Shown piece after piece: positions 47,301 to 55,552 of a stretch of DNA of 64,000 bases. The position numbers were made by a program, and so were the translations under genes. How positions within the stretch are numbered: the stretch's first letter is position 1; each line of letters begins with the position of its first letter. This DNA comes from Arthrobacter sp. Bz4 (GTDB taxonomy: Bacteria; Actinomycetota; Actinomycetes; Actinomycetales; Micrococcaceae), in assembly GCF_003075455.1 (NCBI RefSeq), contig NZ_QDAE01000006.1:62001-126000 (forward strand). The letters run 5' to 3'. Below the pieces are notes generated by a model. The model saw nothing but the letters and a program-made list of their open reading frames with translations, made no database searches and was not told the DNA's origin.

Positions 47301-49139
47301 CGACTCGTAGACCATTTCCTCGTCGAGTTCCCCGACCCGACGGCCGCCCTGTTTCCCCCCGGTGCCGGGTTCGGCTGAACCGACCAGGAAAACGCCGAAG
47401 AGCCCCCGGTCGGGGATGGTGCCACCAGACGTGACCGCTAGCCGCTGGGCGCCGGGCCTCCCGGTGATGGTGCCTTCCACCCGGTCCCAGATGATCCGGG
47501 GCCGCAGCTCAGCGAACTCGTCGGAGGGGTAGCGCCCCGCCAACAGGTCGAGGGTGGCATCAAACGCAGATCGGGGGAGGGTGGCGAAGGGGGCGGAGCG
47601 GCGGACGACGTCGAACCACTCCTCCACATCGATGGTGCCCAGGGCTGCCGCTGCCACCGTTTGCTGCGCCAGGATGTCCAGCGGGTTGGCGGGGATGTAC
47701 AGCGGCTCGATTTTCCCGGCGAGCATCCGCTCCACGGTAACGGCGGTGTTTACCAGGTCTCCCCGGTGTTTGGGGAAGAGCACACCCTGCGAGACTTCGC
47801 CCACCTGGTGCCCGGCACGGCCCACCCGCTGCAGTCCGCTCGCCACCGAGAAGGGTGACTCCACCTGGACCACCAGGTCCACTGCACCCATATCGATTCC
47901 CAGTTCAAGCGAGGACGTCGCCACCACGCAACGCAGCCGCCCGGATTTAAGGTCATCCTCGATCAGCGCCCGCTGGTCTTTCGATACCGACCCGTGGTGT
48001 GCGCGGGCCAGGAGGGGCTCTGAGCCGTCAGTCTGGCCGGCCTGGCCCATCAGCTGGGCCGGTGGTGACTGGGTCGCCTGGTCCGCCGGAGCCTTCTCGG
48101 CGCGCTGGCCGGTCCCGGTGCCTGCCTTCGGCGCTGAGTCCTCAGCCGGTGCTGCCCGCAGTGCCGCCGCTTCCAGCCGTTCGGCGTGGATCTCGTTGAG
48201 GCGGGCGGTGAGGCGTTCGGCGAGCCTGCGGGAGTTGGCAAACACGATCGTGGAGCGGTTGGCCTGGATCAGGTCAACGATCTTCTCCTCGACGTGCGGC
48301 CAGATGCTGCCCTGCGGGACAGCTTCGGCGCCGTACGCGTCGTCGTCGTCGTTCCGCGTCGGCGGCCCGCCGAGCTCGGTCATATCCTCCACCGGCACAG
48401 TGACGGTCAGGTCCCACTGTTTTTTCGACGGCGGCGCGACGATCTCAACTGGAGCGTTGCCGCCCAGGAACCGGGCGACGGTCTCCTGCGGTTCTACTGT
48501 TGCTGAGAGCCCGATCCGCTGCACGGGTTTCTCCAGCAGGGCATCCAGCCGGGCGAGGGACACCGCGAGGTGCGCTCCCCGTTTGGAACCGGCCACCGCG
48601 TGGACCTCGTCGACGATGACCGTATCGACGTCGGTGAGGGTCTCCCGCGCCTTGGACGTCAGCATGAGGAACAAGGATTCGGGGGTAGTGATGAGGATGT
48701 CGGGTGGCCGGGTCAGCAGGGCGCGGCGATCCGCCTGGGAGGTGTCACCGGATCGCACTCCCACAGTGATTGACGGCGCTGGAAGACCCAGCCGTTTGGC
48801 AGTCTGGGTGATACCGATCATGGGGGCACGCAGGTTACGTTCGACGTCGACGCCGAGCGCCTTCAACGGCGAGATGTACAAGACCCTGGTGCCGCGCTTC
48901 TTCGCGGGTACTCCCTTGGTGGCCGGTGCCTCCTCGGCCGCGCCGGCGGCGATGAACTTGTCCAGCGCCCACAGGAACGCTGCCAGGGTTTTCCCGGAAC
49001 CCGTCGGCGCAATGACCAGGGCGTTCGAGCCCGCCGAAATGGCGTTCCAGGCCCCCTCCTGCGCGGAGGTGGGCGCGGCAAAGGCTCCGGCAAACCACTG
49101 ATGGGTTGCGGGAGTGAACTTATCCAACACCGATGTCAC
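44319..49139 (-). CDS. lhr: Lhr-type ATP-dependent helicase
   Basis: The 1606-residue superfamily 2 helicase acts 3' to 5' on DNA and RNA:DNA duplexes in repair. Seen: TSAQEGAWNAI, Walker A ALVIAPTGSGKTLAA, DEVH in VDTVIVDEVHAVAGSKRGAH, SAT in IGLSATVEP, and motif VI in LQRVGRAGHQVG. The large C-terminal Lhr-CTD extends to about 1600. A short Ala/Glu-rich linker (EEAPATKGVPAKKRG) interrupts the ATPase domain. GTG 49139 (TSVLDKFTPA) gives the expected start; the upstream ATG 49361 lies in the divergent gene's promoter region. It ends overlapping nei. Confidence 0.95.
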   Translation of the reverse strand: MTSVLDKFTPATHQWFAGAFAAPTSAQEGAWNAISAGSNALVIAPTGSGKTLAAFLWALDKFIAAGAAEEAPATKGVPAKKRGTRVLYISPLKALGVDVERNLRAPMIGITQTAKRLGLPAPSITVGVRSGDTSQADRRALLTRPPDILITTPESLFLMLTSKARETLTDVDTVIVDEVHAVAGSKRGAHLAVSLARLDALLEKPVQRIGLSATVEPQETVARFLGGNAPVEIVAPPSKKQWDLTVTVPVEDMTELGGPPTRNDDDDAYGAEAVPQGSIWPHVEEKIVDLIQANRSTIVFANSRRLAERLTARLNEIHAERLEAAALRAAPAEDSAPKAGTGTGQRAEKAPADQATQSPPAQLMGQAGQTDGSEPLLARAHHGSVSKDQRALIEDDLKSGRLRCVVATSSLELGIDMGAVDLVVQVESPFSVASGLQRVGRAGHQVGEVSQGVLFPKHRGDLVNTAVTVERMLAGKIEPLYIPANPLDILAQQTVAAAALGTIDVEEWFDVVRRSAPFATLPRSAFDATLDLLAGRYPSDEFAELRPRIIWDRVEGTITGRPGAQRLAVTSGGTIPDRGLFGVFLVGSAEPGTGGKQGGRRVGELDEEMVYESRVGDVFALGATSWRIEDITHDRVLVSPAFGQPGRLPFWKGDSLGRPVELGRAIGGFVRETSVASPEDAQARCKAIGLDDWASGNLLTYLAEQRAATEIVPNDRTLVVERFHDELGDWRVILHSPFGMPVHAPWALAVGARLEQRYGMDGSAMASDDGIVLRVPLMDDEPPGAELFLFDAEELDGIVTTEVGGSALFASRFRECAARALLLPRQNPGKRSPLWQQRQRSAQLLDVARKYPTFPIVLETVRECLQDVYDLPALKDIAASIERRELRIVETTTSQPSPFARSMLFGYVASFLYEGDSPLAERRAAALSLDPTLLNELLGRAELRELLDPQVIATTESELQRLAPDRTVRGLEGVADLLRLLGPLTTQEVADRFQPPEESAATPAVEQVGSLLLQLGQANRALQVFIAGEERWSAVEDAARLRDALGVPLPMGIPLAFIEPVADPLGDLVGRYARTHGPFTAAETAQRLGLGVAVVLTALQRLAADGRVVEGEFRPVASLPENTPASSHAAAPSEWCDVEVLRRLRRRSLAALRQEVEPVDPAAYGRFLPAWQHVGSSLRGLDGVATVVDQLSGVPIPASAWEPLILASRVANYTPAMLDELTATGEVVWSGAGSLPGNDGWIALHLAENAPLTLRPDPVFEPSALQLNLLELLDRGGAYFFRQLVESLDSEAPRNDSEVVTALWELVWGGRISNDTFTPVRSLLAGGKTAHKQRAAPPRARSSRVGRLGRAPGASLTGSSMRVKGNDDGVRGYQRSTPPMAAGRWTVLPQVETETTVHAHATAELLLDRYGVVTRGSVGSEGTPGGFGLQYKVLARLEEMGRCRRGYFIEHLGAAQFAVPATVDRLRSFGADAQQERRPGEDPTVVRSSIALAATDPANPYGAALAWPASDGGHRPGRKAGALVILQDGRLALYVERGGKTVLAFTDDSAALHAAAAALVAIIRRGAAEKMAIEKVNGEPVLDSEVGRALTAAGFYSTPRGLRIRA

Positions 49140-49263
49140 CGATTCATCATCTCTCAGGCGACTGACATTTTGCGACGCAGCGGGCCGAGGCTCCCGCACC
49201 GCGGCCAAATGGAGGGTAGCTTTCAAGGTAGAACGCCCCAACTGCAGCAGGAAAGGCTCACCC

Positions 49264-49800
49264 ATGAGAGGCCAGGTAGGAAACAACTGGGTTCCGATGG
49301 CCGGTGTGTCTGCTCTTTTTCTGGGCGGTGCGGTGGCCAGCCTGATCGCCGGTGAAAACACTGGCGCCGTGGCAGCCTACTTTGTGGTGGCGACCCTGAT
49401 CCTCATCCTGTTGGCGGCGCCCTGGCTGGTGCGCAACCCGCCAGCGATCAACGCCAACTCGGGCACCTACCTGATTCTGGCGGTGGTTCTGGAACTCGCG
49501 GCGCTGCTCGGCGGATCAATCGAAGCGCTCCGGGGGCTTGGCGGCTGGATCGTTCTGGGCGCGGGTCTGGTCACCTACGGACTGCTGGAACGGGGTCGGG
49601 TAATGGTGACCGCCGGAGCCTTCGCGGCGCTGGCCGGCGTCGCCGCCGTCGTTGGCCAGCAGACCTGGTTGACCTTGACGCTCCAGCTCCTCACCGCAGC
49701 GATTTTCGCCCTCGCCGCTGGACGGTTGAGGCACCTATTATTCAGCGAGCGTCGGGCATCGGACGGCACCACTGACTCACGATCGCCAGTCTTCCGCTAA
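49264..49800 (+). CDS. Hypothetical membrane protein
   Basis: A 178-residue protein from ATG 49264 behind AGGAAAGG, with about five hydrophobic segments (VPMAGVSALFLGGAVASLIA, YFVVATLILILLAAPWL, YLILAVVLELAALLGG and others) and a charged C-terminus. I do not recognise the family. Divergent from lhr with a 124-bp spacer. Confidence 0.72.
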   Translation: MRGQVGNNWVPMAGVSALFLGGAVASLIAGENTGAVAAYFVVATLILILLAAPWLVRNPPAINANSGTYLILAVVLELAALLGGSIEALRGLGGWIVLGAGLVTYGLLERGRVMVTAGAFAALAGVAAVVGQQTWLTLTLQLLTAAIFALAAGRLRHLLFSERRASDGTTDSRSPVFR

Positions 49801-49824
49801 GACTGGTTCCCGGCAGTATCTGGG

Positions 49825-50499
49825 CTACATGGCGGTGACAGGGCCAACGGTCATGAGGATGATGTCCTCGGCCGCGCAGCCAACCGATTCCTGGACCGCG
49901 ATCAGCGAGTCGGTGGCACCTGGTGGGTAGACCCTGACACCGGTGGTTTCGGTGATGCTGCAGCCGTCACCGTAATTCTGGGCATTGGTCTGTTGCAGGG
50001 TGGCGATGGCGGACTGGCCCGGCGCCAACACCACGGTGGGGGACTCCGCTCCGGGTTCCCGGTCGGCGGGGGCGCCGACCTGCGCCTCTGATGCATCGAC
50101 GTAGGACACTCCCGGGTAGCCGGTCATGGTGCATTCCTCGTCCGACATATTCGAGAGGATCAGGTTGCGTGCGGCGGTACCCGCGCTGCCAGCACCCATC
50201 GGTGTTTCCACTGTGGCGGCCAAATCGGCAGCGGTGCAGCTCCCGTCGTCCTCGGGCTCGGCTGCGGTGGGCTCTTCCGACGCTTCTTCGGTCGGGGTGG
50301 CTGAAGCCTCCGGGGAGGGGGATTCGCTGGCTTCCTCGGTCGGTTCCGTGGTCGGAGCGGCGGAGGTGGTGGCTTCCGGAGCGGGCGTCGATTCCTGCTC
50401 GGTGGAACTGGACGCACCACATCCCGCAACCAACGCGATGGAACTGATGGCCGCGAGGACGGCAGCGGCTTTGGACGAAGTGCGTGTGTGGATACCCAT
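49825..50499 (-). CDS. DUF4232-type secreted lipoprotein
   Basis: The 224-residue precursor has a signal peptide with lipobox LVAGC (Cys27), a Thr/Glu/Ser/Pro-rich linker (about 30-85) and a C-terminal DUF4232-like domain with two disulfide-type Cys pairs (DEECTMTGYPGVSYVDASEA, DGCSITETTGVRVYPPG). It would sit outside the membrane on a flexible stalk. Function unknown. Confidence 0.87.
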   Translation of the reverse strand: MGIHTRTSSKAAAVLAAISSIALVAGCGASSSTEQESTPAPEATTSAAPTTEPTEEASESPSPEASATPTEEASEEPTAAEPEDDGSCTAADLAATVETPMGAGSAGTAARNLILSNMSDEECTMTGYPGVSYVDASEAQVGAPADREPGAESPTVVLAPGQSAIATLQQTNAQNYGDGCSITETTGVRVYPPGATDSLIAVQESVGCAAEDIILMTVGPVTAM

Positions 50500-50524
50500 G
50501 GACTCACCTTCGCCGGTGATTGCC

Positions 50525-50568
50525 CCTGCGTCATCGGCCGCACTAATGAGACGACCGATTGACGCAGG
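50525..50568 (-). terminator. Hairpin between ycnI-like gene and DUF4232 gene
   Basis: CCTGCGTCATCGG (50525-50537) pairs with CCGATTGACGCAGG (50555-50568) around a 17-nt loop. It lies 16 bp past the stop of the ycnI-like gene, suiting a terminator, though no T tract is present. Confidence 0.55.
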
Positions 50569-50583
50569 GATCGTTACCGACTG

Positions 50584-51321
50584 CTATTTGGCGCCGCGGC
50601 TCCGGACCAGGGCCAAGACGCCCGCTGCCAGACCGAGCAGGCCGGCGGCCAGTGCCACCCAAATCACGGGCTGGGTTGCCGTTGATTCGGTGGCGGAAGC
50701 CTGCTCAGTATCGGCGGCGTCGGCCTCATCGGTGGCTGACGCGTCGTGGCCGTGCCCGCCTTCCGCGGTCTCGGCGGTGGTGACGAAGGAGGGTGCCGGG
50801 CTTTCGGGTTCCTCGGCACCTTCCTCGGCTACCTCATCCCAGCTGGACACACTGCCATCGGAGTACGTCTGGATGGCAGGCAGCGTGACAGTGGTTCCGG
50901 CCTCGGGTAGCCGCCCCACTGACAGCGAGAAGACCTGGTACTCGTCGGCGGACAGCGAGTCCCCTTCGCTGTCCGCGGTCCACACCACTAACAGGGCGCC
51001 CTCGGTGATGGTGGCGCCGTCGACCTCGACGGGCTCGGGAAGCTCGCCGCGGACGACCTCGGCGGTCCAGCCCTCTACCGGTTTGGCACGCACCGAGGTG
51101 AAGGGGTTATCGGTGGGCAGCTGGACCTCAACTTTCTCGGTCAGGGCCGTGTCCGATTCGCTGGGTACCGAGAAGTTGAGTTGCGTGTAGCCGCCCGCAG
51201 TGGTGCTGGCTGGACTCACATTGACGTGGGCTGAGGCCGTACCGAGACCGAGGGCCATGAGGCCCGCGGTGGTAACGGCGAGTGCCGAGGTGGTGACGGT
51301 CCGGCGTGATGAAGCGTTCAT
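50584..51321 (-). CDS. YcnI-family copper-binding protein
   Basis: The 245-residue precursor has a signal peptide ending ...GTASA and a mature N-terminus of His-Val-Asn-Val (HVNVSPASTTAGGYTQLNFS), where the terminal His binds copper in YcnI. The domain continues with VQLPTDNPFTSVRAKPVEGW. The tail has a His/Asp/Glu-rich linker (EGGHGHDASATDEADAA), then a C-terminal membrane anchor (PVIWVALAAGLLGLAAGVLA). ATG 51321 is the start. Copper delivery or storage is inferred; the adjacent membrane gene is a likely partner. Confidence 0.9.
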   Translation of the reverse strand: MNASSRRTVTTSALAVTTAGLMALGLGTASAHVNVSPASTTAGGYTQLNFSVPSESDTALTEKVEVQLPTDNPFTSVRAKPVEGWTAEVVRGELPEPVEVDGATITEGALLVVWTADSEGDSLSADEYQVFSLSVGRLPEAGTTVTLPAIQTYSDGSVSSWDEVAEEGAEEPESPAPSFVTTAETAEGGHGHDASATDEADAADTEQASATESTATQPVIWVALAAGLLGLAAGVLALVRSRGAK

Positions 51322-51419
51322 GGGAATGCCTTTCAGGATGCTGCCCGGGCGCACAGCGCTCGCAGGGTCAGCAAAAAATGGGTGTTGTGATGAGGCGGTT
51401 GCCCCCGTGGCAACAAGGT

Positions 51420-52034
51420 TCAGGCAGGCAGCAAGACGGGGACGGGCAGGTGCGGTGGCCCCCGGAGCGCGGGAGTGTCGCGCAGGGCGCGTACCGAACG
51501 GAGCGCCGGTGCCGGCGGGAACAGGGGCATTCGTGGGACAGGGACGCCGATGACGACGTCGGGCAGTCGGAGTAGTGGTACGAGCCAGGCGGCTGCCAGG
51601 TGCAGGGCGGATTCGCCCCGGTGGAGCATGAACCCGGTGGCGGCGACGGCGACGCCGTGGAGCGTGAGCATCCAGAGGTCGGTGTGCGCGGCGGCGGGGT
51701 GCGCGTGCGCACCATTCGGCATGCAGTTGACCGCCTGGACGGCGTAGTGGGTGGCGGGTGCGGTGACGCAGGCCGCCGTCGTCGACGTCAGACTGAACGC
51801 GTGGTGCAGGAGCCATTGCCCCAAAGCGAGAACGAGAAGGAGGGCGGGTAGCGATAATGCCTTTTTGGAGATGACTGTCACTGCCAAGAGCGTTGCCGAC
51901 CCCAGCACGGCAACGATCAACGGGGCTGGGAGGTTTCCCCCACCAATAACGTGCGCCCCGGCAGCAAGGGCGAGGACAACTGCTGAAGTCACCGAGGAGC
52001 GGACCAGACGATGCGAAGCCGGTGCGCCGCTCAT
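51420..52034 (-). CDS. Hypothetical membrane protein, possible copper-related partner of YcnI
   Basis: The 204-residue protein has about five hydrophobic spans and several His/Met/Cys residues in loops (GQWLLHHAF, CMPNGAHAHPAAAHTD, LTLHGVAVAATGFMLHRGES). It precedes the YcnI-like gene on the same strand (98 bp apart), and I have seen similar proteins next to ycnI, but the family has no name I recall. The C-terminus is Pro/Leu/Arg-rich. The copper link is context only. Confidence 0.65.
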   Translation of the reverse strand: MSGAPASHRLVRSSVTSAVVLALAAGAHVIGGGNLPAPLIVAVLGSATLLAVTVISKKALSLPALLLVLALGQWLLHHAFSLTSTTAACVTAPATHYAVQAVNCMPNGAHAHPAAAHTDLWMLTLHGVAVAATGFMLHRGESALHLAAAWLVPLLRLPDVVIGVPVPRMPLFPPAPALRSVRALRDTPALRGPPHLPVPVLLPA

Positions 52035-52142
52035 GATCCTCCCTCAGGTCCAGTGGTTGTCCGCACTCGTACTACGGCTGAAGGGCTACCCGCCCTACCC
52101 AAGGGTATTCGACGCCGGGTGGGGGACGGCTTGGTGAGGGTG

Positions 52143-52594
52143 TTACTCGTGGTGATAGGGGCGCCCGGCTACGATCTCCTGCGCGCGGTACAACTGTTCG
52201 GCGAGGATCAGCCGGACCAGCTGGTGCGGAAAGACCAGGGGGGATAGCGACCACACCAGGTTGGCGCGACTGTGGACTGACGGGTCAACCCCGTATGCGC
52301 CGCCGATGATCAAAATCACAGTCCGGGCGTGTCGATGGGCTGTTGGAGGGTCCGGGCCAGGCCGGGGGAATTGAGGGCTTTGCCGCGTTCGTCGAGCAGG
52401 ATGACGAAGTCGTTGGCCGTGAGTTTCGCGAGGAGCCGTTCGGATTCTTCGCGGCGGGCGGCGTCGTTCTTCCGGGCCGAGTGGGGAATGAGCTGCCAGC
52501 TCAGGTCGAAGGGTTTCTTGAGGCGCTTCTCGTAACGCGCGATGCCGTCACTGACCCACGCCTCGTGCTTCTTACCTACCGCCAGAATCCGCAT
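52143..52594 (-). pseudogene. rlmH: 23S rRNA pseudouridine-1915 methyltransferase gene, frameshifted
   Basis: The SPOUT-fold methyltransferase acts on pseudouridine 1915 of 23S rRNA. From ATG 52594 the frame reads MRILAVGKKHEAWVSDGIAR through VILLDERGKALNSPGL, then breaks near 52322-52332 and stops at 52316. Adding one base restores RTVILIIGGAYGVDPSVHSR and YRAQEIVAGRPYHHE to stop 52143, including the knot-forming GGAYG SAM-binding loop. RlmH is widely conserved, so a single-base deletion in the assembly is as likely as a real null. Confidence 0.88.
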
Positions 52595-52648
52595 AGCCAC
52601 AGGTGACACCCTACAAGGGTGCCCCTGCGTCTCGGGGACAATGAAGTT

Positions 52649-53035
52649 ATGGCCCACCGACAGCGCGGAACCACGCAGGAACCCGACGACAAGACCTGCG
52701 TGTCCTGCGGGCGACGGATGGAGTGGCGCGCCAAATGGGCGGCGAATTGGGCTGAGGTGCGCTACTGCTCGACCGCCTGTCGACGCCGGGGGGTCACCCC
52801 CACCGATCAGGAACTGGAAGCCAAAATCCTTAGCCTGCTGGCTGCGGCGCCGACCATCTACCCTTCCGATGCAGCGCGTGCGGTGGGTGGCGATGACGGG
52901 TCTCGCCTGGAGGAGCCCGCGCGACGGGCGGCCCGGAGGCTGGTCGCTGCCGGCCAGGTTCAGATCACCCAGGCAGGCTCAGTGGTCGATCCCTCGACGG
53001 CCAAAGGGCCATTCCGCATCCGGCGGGCGCGGTAG
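52649..53035 (+). CDS. DUF2256-DUF3253 fusion protein
   Basis: A 128-residue protein from ATG 52649. Residues 15-48 form the DUF2256 zinc module (CVSCGRRMEWRAKWAANWAE followed by YCSTACRR, four Cys), and residues 50-128 match DUF3253 (a winged-helix-like domain, TPTDQELEAKILSLLAAAPT and RLEEPARRAARRLVAAGQVQ). The combination suggests nucleic-acid binding. No function is known to me. Confidence 0.82.
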   Translation: MAHRQRGTTQEPDDKTCVSCGRRMEWRAKWAANWAEVRYCSTACRRRGVTPTDQELEAKILSLLAAAPTIYPSDAARAVGGDDGSRLEEPARRAARRLVAAGQVQITQAGSVVDPSTAKGPFRIRRAR

Positions 53036-53144
53036 ACGGGTCGACCCCCGCACCAGACATCGACAACTGTCGATGCCATCACGTAGTCTAGCGCCATCGA
53101 ATGAAGCCGCCCTCTCAGGGTGCAAACACAAAGAGTGAGGCGCG

Positions 53145-53588
53145 ATGACCGATCCCGACGAAAAAAGACTGGTACCCATGAAGCCATCAGTGCTGTTCGT
53201 ATGTGTCAAGAACGGCGGCAAATCCCAGCTGGCCGCAGGCCTCATGAGGTTGGAAGCAGGTGATGGGATCTCAGTCAGTTCTGCTGGCACCAAACCCGGA
53301 ACCGCCATCAACGCACTCTCGGCTGAGGTTCTTGCAGACCTCGGTGTTGACATTTCAGCGGAGCAGCCCACCCTGTTGACCGAGGAGGACATGCGTGCCG
53401 CCGGGCTCGTCGTGGTTCTCGGCGGGGAAGCAAAGGTCCCTGCAGTCCAAGGCGTTGAGGTGGAAATCTGGGAAACCGATGAACCTTCCCTGCGCGGTAT
53501 CGAAGGGCGTGACCGGATGGTACTGGTCCGCGACGACATCCACGCCCGGGTGAAGGGCCTGAGGGAACGGCTGCTTTCCCCGAGCTGA
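53145..53588 (+). CDS. LMW protein tyrosine phosphatase/ArsC-type protein with CX5K loop
   Basis: The 147-residue protein has the fold and P-loop of low-molecular-weight phosphatases: VLFVCVKNGGKSQLAAGLMR, where Cys-X5 is followed by Lys rather than Arg. Similar actinobacterial ArsC proteins (mycothiol-linked arsenate reductases) have CxxNGGKS-type loops as I recall. Downstream DEPSLRGIEGRDRMVLVRDD holds the DP-like acidic region. GTG/ATG 53145 is supported by GAGG six bases upstream. Arsenate reductase or phosphatase cannot be decided here; no ars operon adjoins it. Confidence 0.8.
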   Translation: MTDPDEKRLVPMKPSVLFVCVKNGGKSQLAAGLMRLEAGDGISVSSAGTKPGTAINALSAEVLADLGVDISAEQPTLLTEEDMRAAGLVVVLGGEAKVPAVQGVEVEIWETDEPSLRGIEGRDRMVLVRDDIHARVKGLRERLLSPS

Positions 53589-53628
53589 CGAACCCGTTTC
53601 GAGGGCAGCGTACGCCCGCCGGAAACAG

Positions 53629-53673
53629 GTAAGGCCCCGGTTCCCTTTGTTTACAAGGGAACCGGGGCCTTAC
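53629..53673. terminator. Strong terminator between arsC-like gene and tRNA-Ser(CGA)
   Basis: GTAAGGCCCCGGTTCCCTT pairs with AAGGGAACCGGGGCCTTAC (19 bp) around a short loop with one bulge. It can serve both the arsC-like gene and the convergent tRNA. Confidence 0.9.
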
Positions 53674-53680
53674 TCACTCG

Positions 53681-53765
53681 CGGTGACGGTGGGATTTGAA
53701 CCCACGTTGGCTTTCACCAAACAACATTTCGAGTGTTGCACCTTCGGCCGCTCGGACACGTCACC
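53681..53765 (-). tRNA. tRNA-Ser (anticodon CGA)
   Basis: Minus-strand acceptor GGTGACG pairs with CGTCACC; anticodon stem CAACA/TGTTG encloses CTCGAAA (anticodon CGA, reading UCG); a long class II variable arm and T-arm GTGGGTTCAAATCCCAC follow. Discriminator is G. CCA is not encoded. It is flanked by a terminator on its downstream side. Confidence 0.97.
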
Positions 53766-53808
53766 AACGCAGTTACTTTACCGGTTGGCGGGCCCAAGCC
53801 CCAAAACG

Positions 53809-54297
53809 CTAGAGATCGACGACGTCGTTCTTGCCTGGATCGGCGCGCTCACCGGTCATCAGACCCTTGGCGATCTTGAAAGCCGAGACGATCTTCGGGG
53901 AATCCAGGGTCCAGTATTCGGCGGTATCGGCGTCGACCTTGATCAGGGCCACCGAGTTGTCGTCCTTGCCGTTCTCGAACCACGGCTCCACCGAAGCACT
54001 CCACAGCTCGTCGATCTTGGCGCGGTCCTTGGTCAGCGACGCGGTGCCCGTGATCGATACGTAGCCCTTGCCGCTGCTGATCGACACGTTCACCTGCGGA
54101 TTGGTGCGGATTTCCGCGGACTTCGGCGAGGGGTCCTCCGTGAAGAACCACAGATCGCCGTCGAACTCGGCCTTCTGCACGGCGAGCGGGCGGCTGACCA
54201 GCTGGCCCTCACCGTTGATGGTGGTCAGGATTGCGATGTCTGCATCCTTCAAAACCTTGTGTAGTTCCTTCATGCCATCCTGCTGCGAGGTCATCAA
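53809..54297 (-). CDS. Pyridoxamine 5'-phosphate oxidase-related general stress protein
   Basis: The 162-residue split-barrel flavin-binding protein resembles the general stress protein 26 family: DADIAILTTINGEGQLVSRP, LWFFTEDPSPKSAEI, VNVSISSGKGYVSITGTASL and WFENGKDDNSVALIKVDADT. It binds FMN or F420 in relatives; PNP oxidase activity is not implied. ATG 54297 or 54294 can start. Confidence 0.9.
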   Translation of the reverse strand: MMTSQQDGMKELHKVLKDADIAILTTINGEGQLVSRPLAVQKAEFDGDLWFFTEDPSPKSAEIRTNPQVNVSISSGKGYVSITGTASLTKDRAKIDELWSASVEPWFENGKDDNSVALIKVDADTAEYWTLDSPKIVSAFKIAKGLMTGERADPGKNDVVDL

Positions 54298-54407
54298 GTG
54301 CTCCTTTTAACTATGCGGCTTACCGGATTTAGTCAGCCTACGCAGTACCTCAGGTCAGCGATACCGGCTTAGCCTCCAGCGAAATCCGCTGGCACTGCCC
54401 GACGGTG

Positions 54408-54893
54408 TCACCGTTCGTTGCGCTGGGCGGTGAAAAAGTCCTTCAGCAACTCGGCACACTCGTCTTCGCGGATCCCGGGCACAACCTCGGTCCAATGGTT
54501 GAGCCGTCGTTCCCGCAGCACATCAAAAACCGACCCTGCCGCGCCCGCCTTGAGGTCCCATGCCCCGAACGCGACGCGCGGGACGCGTGCCAGCACCGAG
54601 GCGCCGGCGCACATGGCGCACGGCTCGAGGGTGACCACCAGGGTGCACCCGTCCAGCCGCCAGTTGCCGGTGGTCGCCGCGGCACGGCGCAAGGCCAGCA
54701 CCTCGGCGTGGGCTGTCGGATCCCCGGTCGCTTCACGCTCATTCCAGCCGGTCCCCAGTACCGTGCCATCTGCGGCGACGACGACGGCGCCAATCGGCAC
54801 ATCCGCCGTCTCCAGGGCGCGGTGTGCAGCATCCAGTGCGAGGCCCATCCACTGGGAAAGGAGCGGGTCGGTTCCGAGGGGGTTTGGCGGCAT
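54408..54893 (-). CDS. tadA: tRNA-specific adenosine deaminase
   Basis: The 161-residue zinc enzyme deaminates A34 to inosine in tRNA(Arg). Seen: HAEV (zinc and catalytic Glu) in PTAHAEVLALRRAAA, and PCAMCAGASVLARV (two Cys ligands). Length is normal. Divergent from upp, with starts 23 bp apart. Confidence 0.94.
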   Translation of the reverse strand: MPPNPLGTDPLLSQWMGLALDAAHRALETADVPIGAVVVAADGTVLGTGWNEREATGDPTAHAEVLALRRAAATTGNWRLDGCTLVVTLEPCAMCAGASVLARVPRVAFGAWDLKAGAAGSVFDVLRERRLNHWTEVVPGIREDECAELLKDFFTAQRNER

Positions 54894-54916
54894 GCCCCCA
54901 ATGATACTTTTGAGCT

Positions 54917-55552
54917 ATGCGCGTACTGGTTGTAGATCATCCCCTTGTAGCCCACAAACTCACCGTCCTCCGGGACAAGGACACGGCATCGCCGGTGTTC
55001 CGGCAGTTGACCGAGGAACTGGTGACGCTGCTCGCCTACGAGGCAACCCGCAATGTCCGGGTGGAGCCCGTCGAGATCGAAACGCCGGTGACTACCGCGA
55101 TCGGGACGGGATTGGTGAAGCCCACCCCCCTCGTCGTCCCCATTCTTCGTGCTGGCCTGGGCATGCTGGAAGGCATGACCCGGTTGGTTCCCACCGCCGA
55201 GGTGGGTTTCCTGGGCATGGCCCGCAACGAGGAGACCCTCGAGGCCATCACCTACGCGGAACGGCTGCCCGACGACCTCACCGGCCGCCAGATTTTCGTC
55301 CTCGACCCGATGCTCGCCACCGGCGGCACCCTGCGCGAAGCGATCAAGTTCCTGTTCAAACGCGGCGCCGCCGATGTCACCTGCATCTGCCTCCTCGCCG
55401 CACCCGAGGGCCTTGCCGCACTGCAGGCCGAGCTCGAGGACGCCAACGTGACCATCGTGCTGGCCTCCATTGACGAGAAGCTCAACGAAAATGCCTACAT
55501 TGTGCCCGGACTGGGTGACGCGGGAGACCGCCTGTACGGCGTCGTCGGCTAG
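54917..55552 (+). CDS. upp: Uracil phosphoribosyltransferase
   Basis: The 211-residue enzyme converts uracil plus PRPP to UMP. The PRPP loop is [20 protein letters not shown], and [13 protein letters not shown] and the C-terminal [15 protein letters not shown] bind uracil. Length is typical (about 208-211). Divergent from tadA with a 23-bp gap. Confidence 0.96.
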   Translation: MRVLVVDHPLVAHKLTVLRDKDTASPVFRQLTEELVTLLAYEATRNVRVEPVEIETPVTTAIGTGLVKPTPLVVPILRAGLGMLEGMTRLVPTAEVGFLGMARNEETLEAITYAERLPDDLTGRQIFVLDPMLATGGTLREAIKFLFKRGAADVTCICLLAAPEGLAALQAELEDANVTIVLASIDEKLNENAYIVPGLGDAGDRLYGVVG

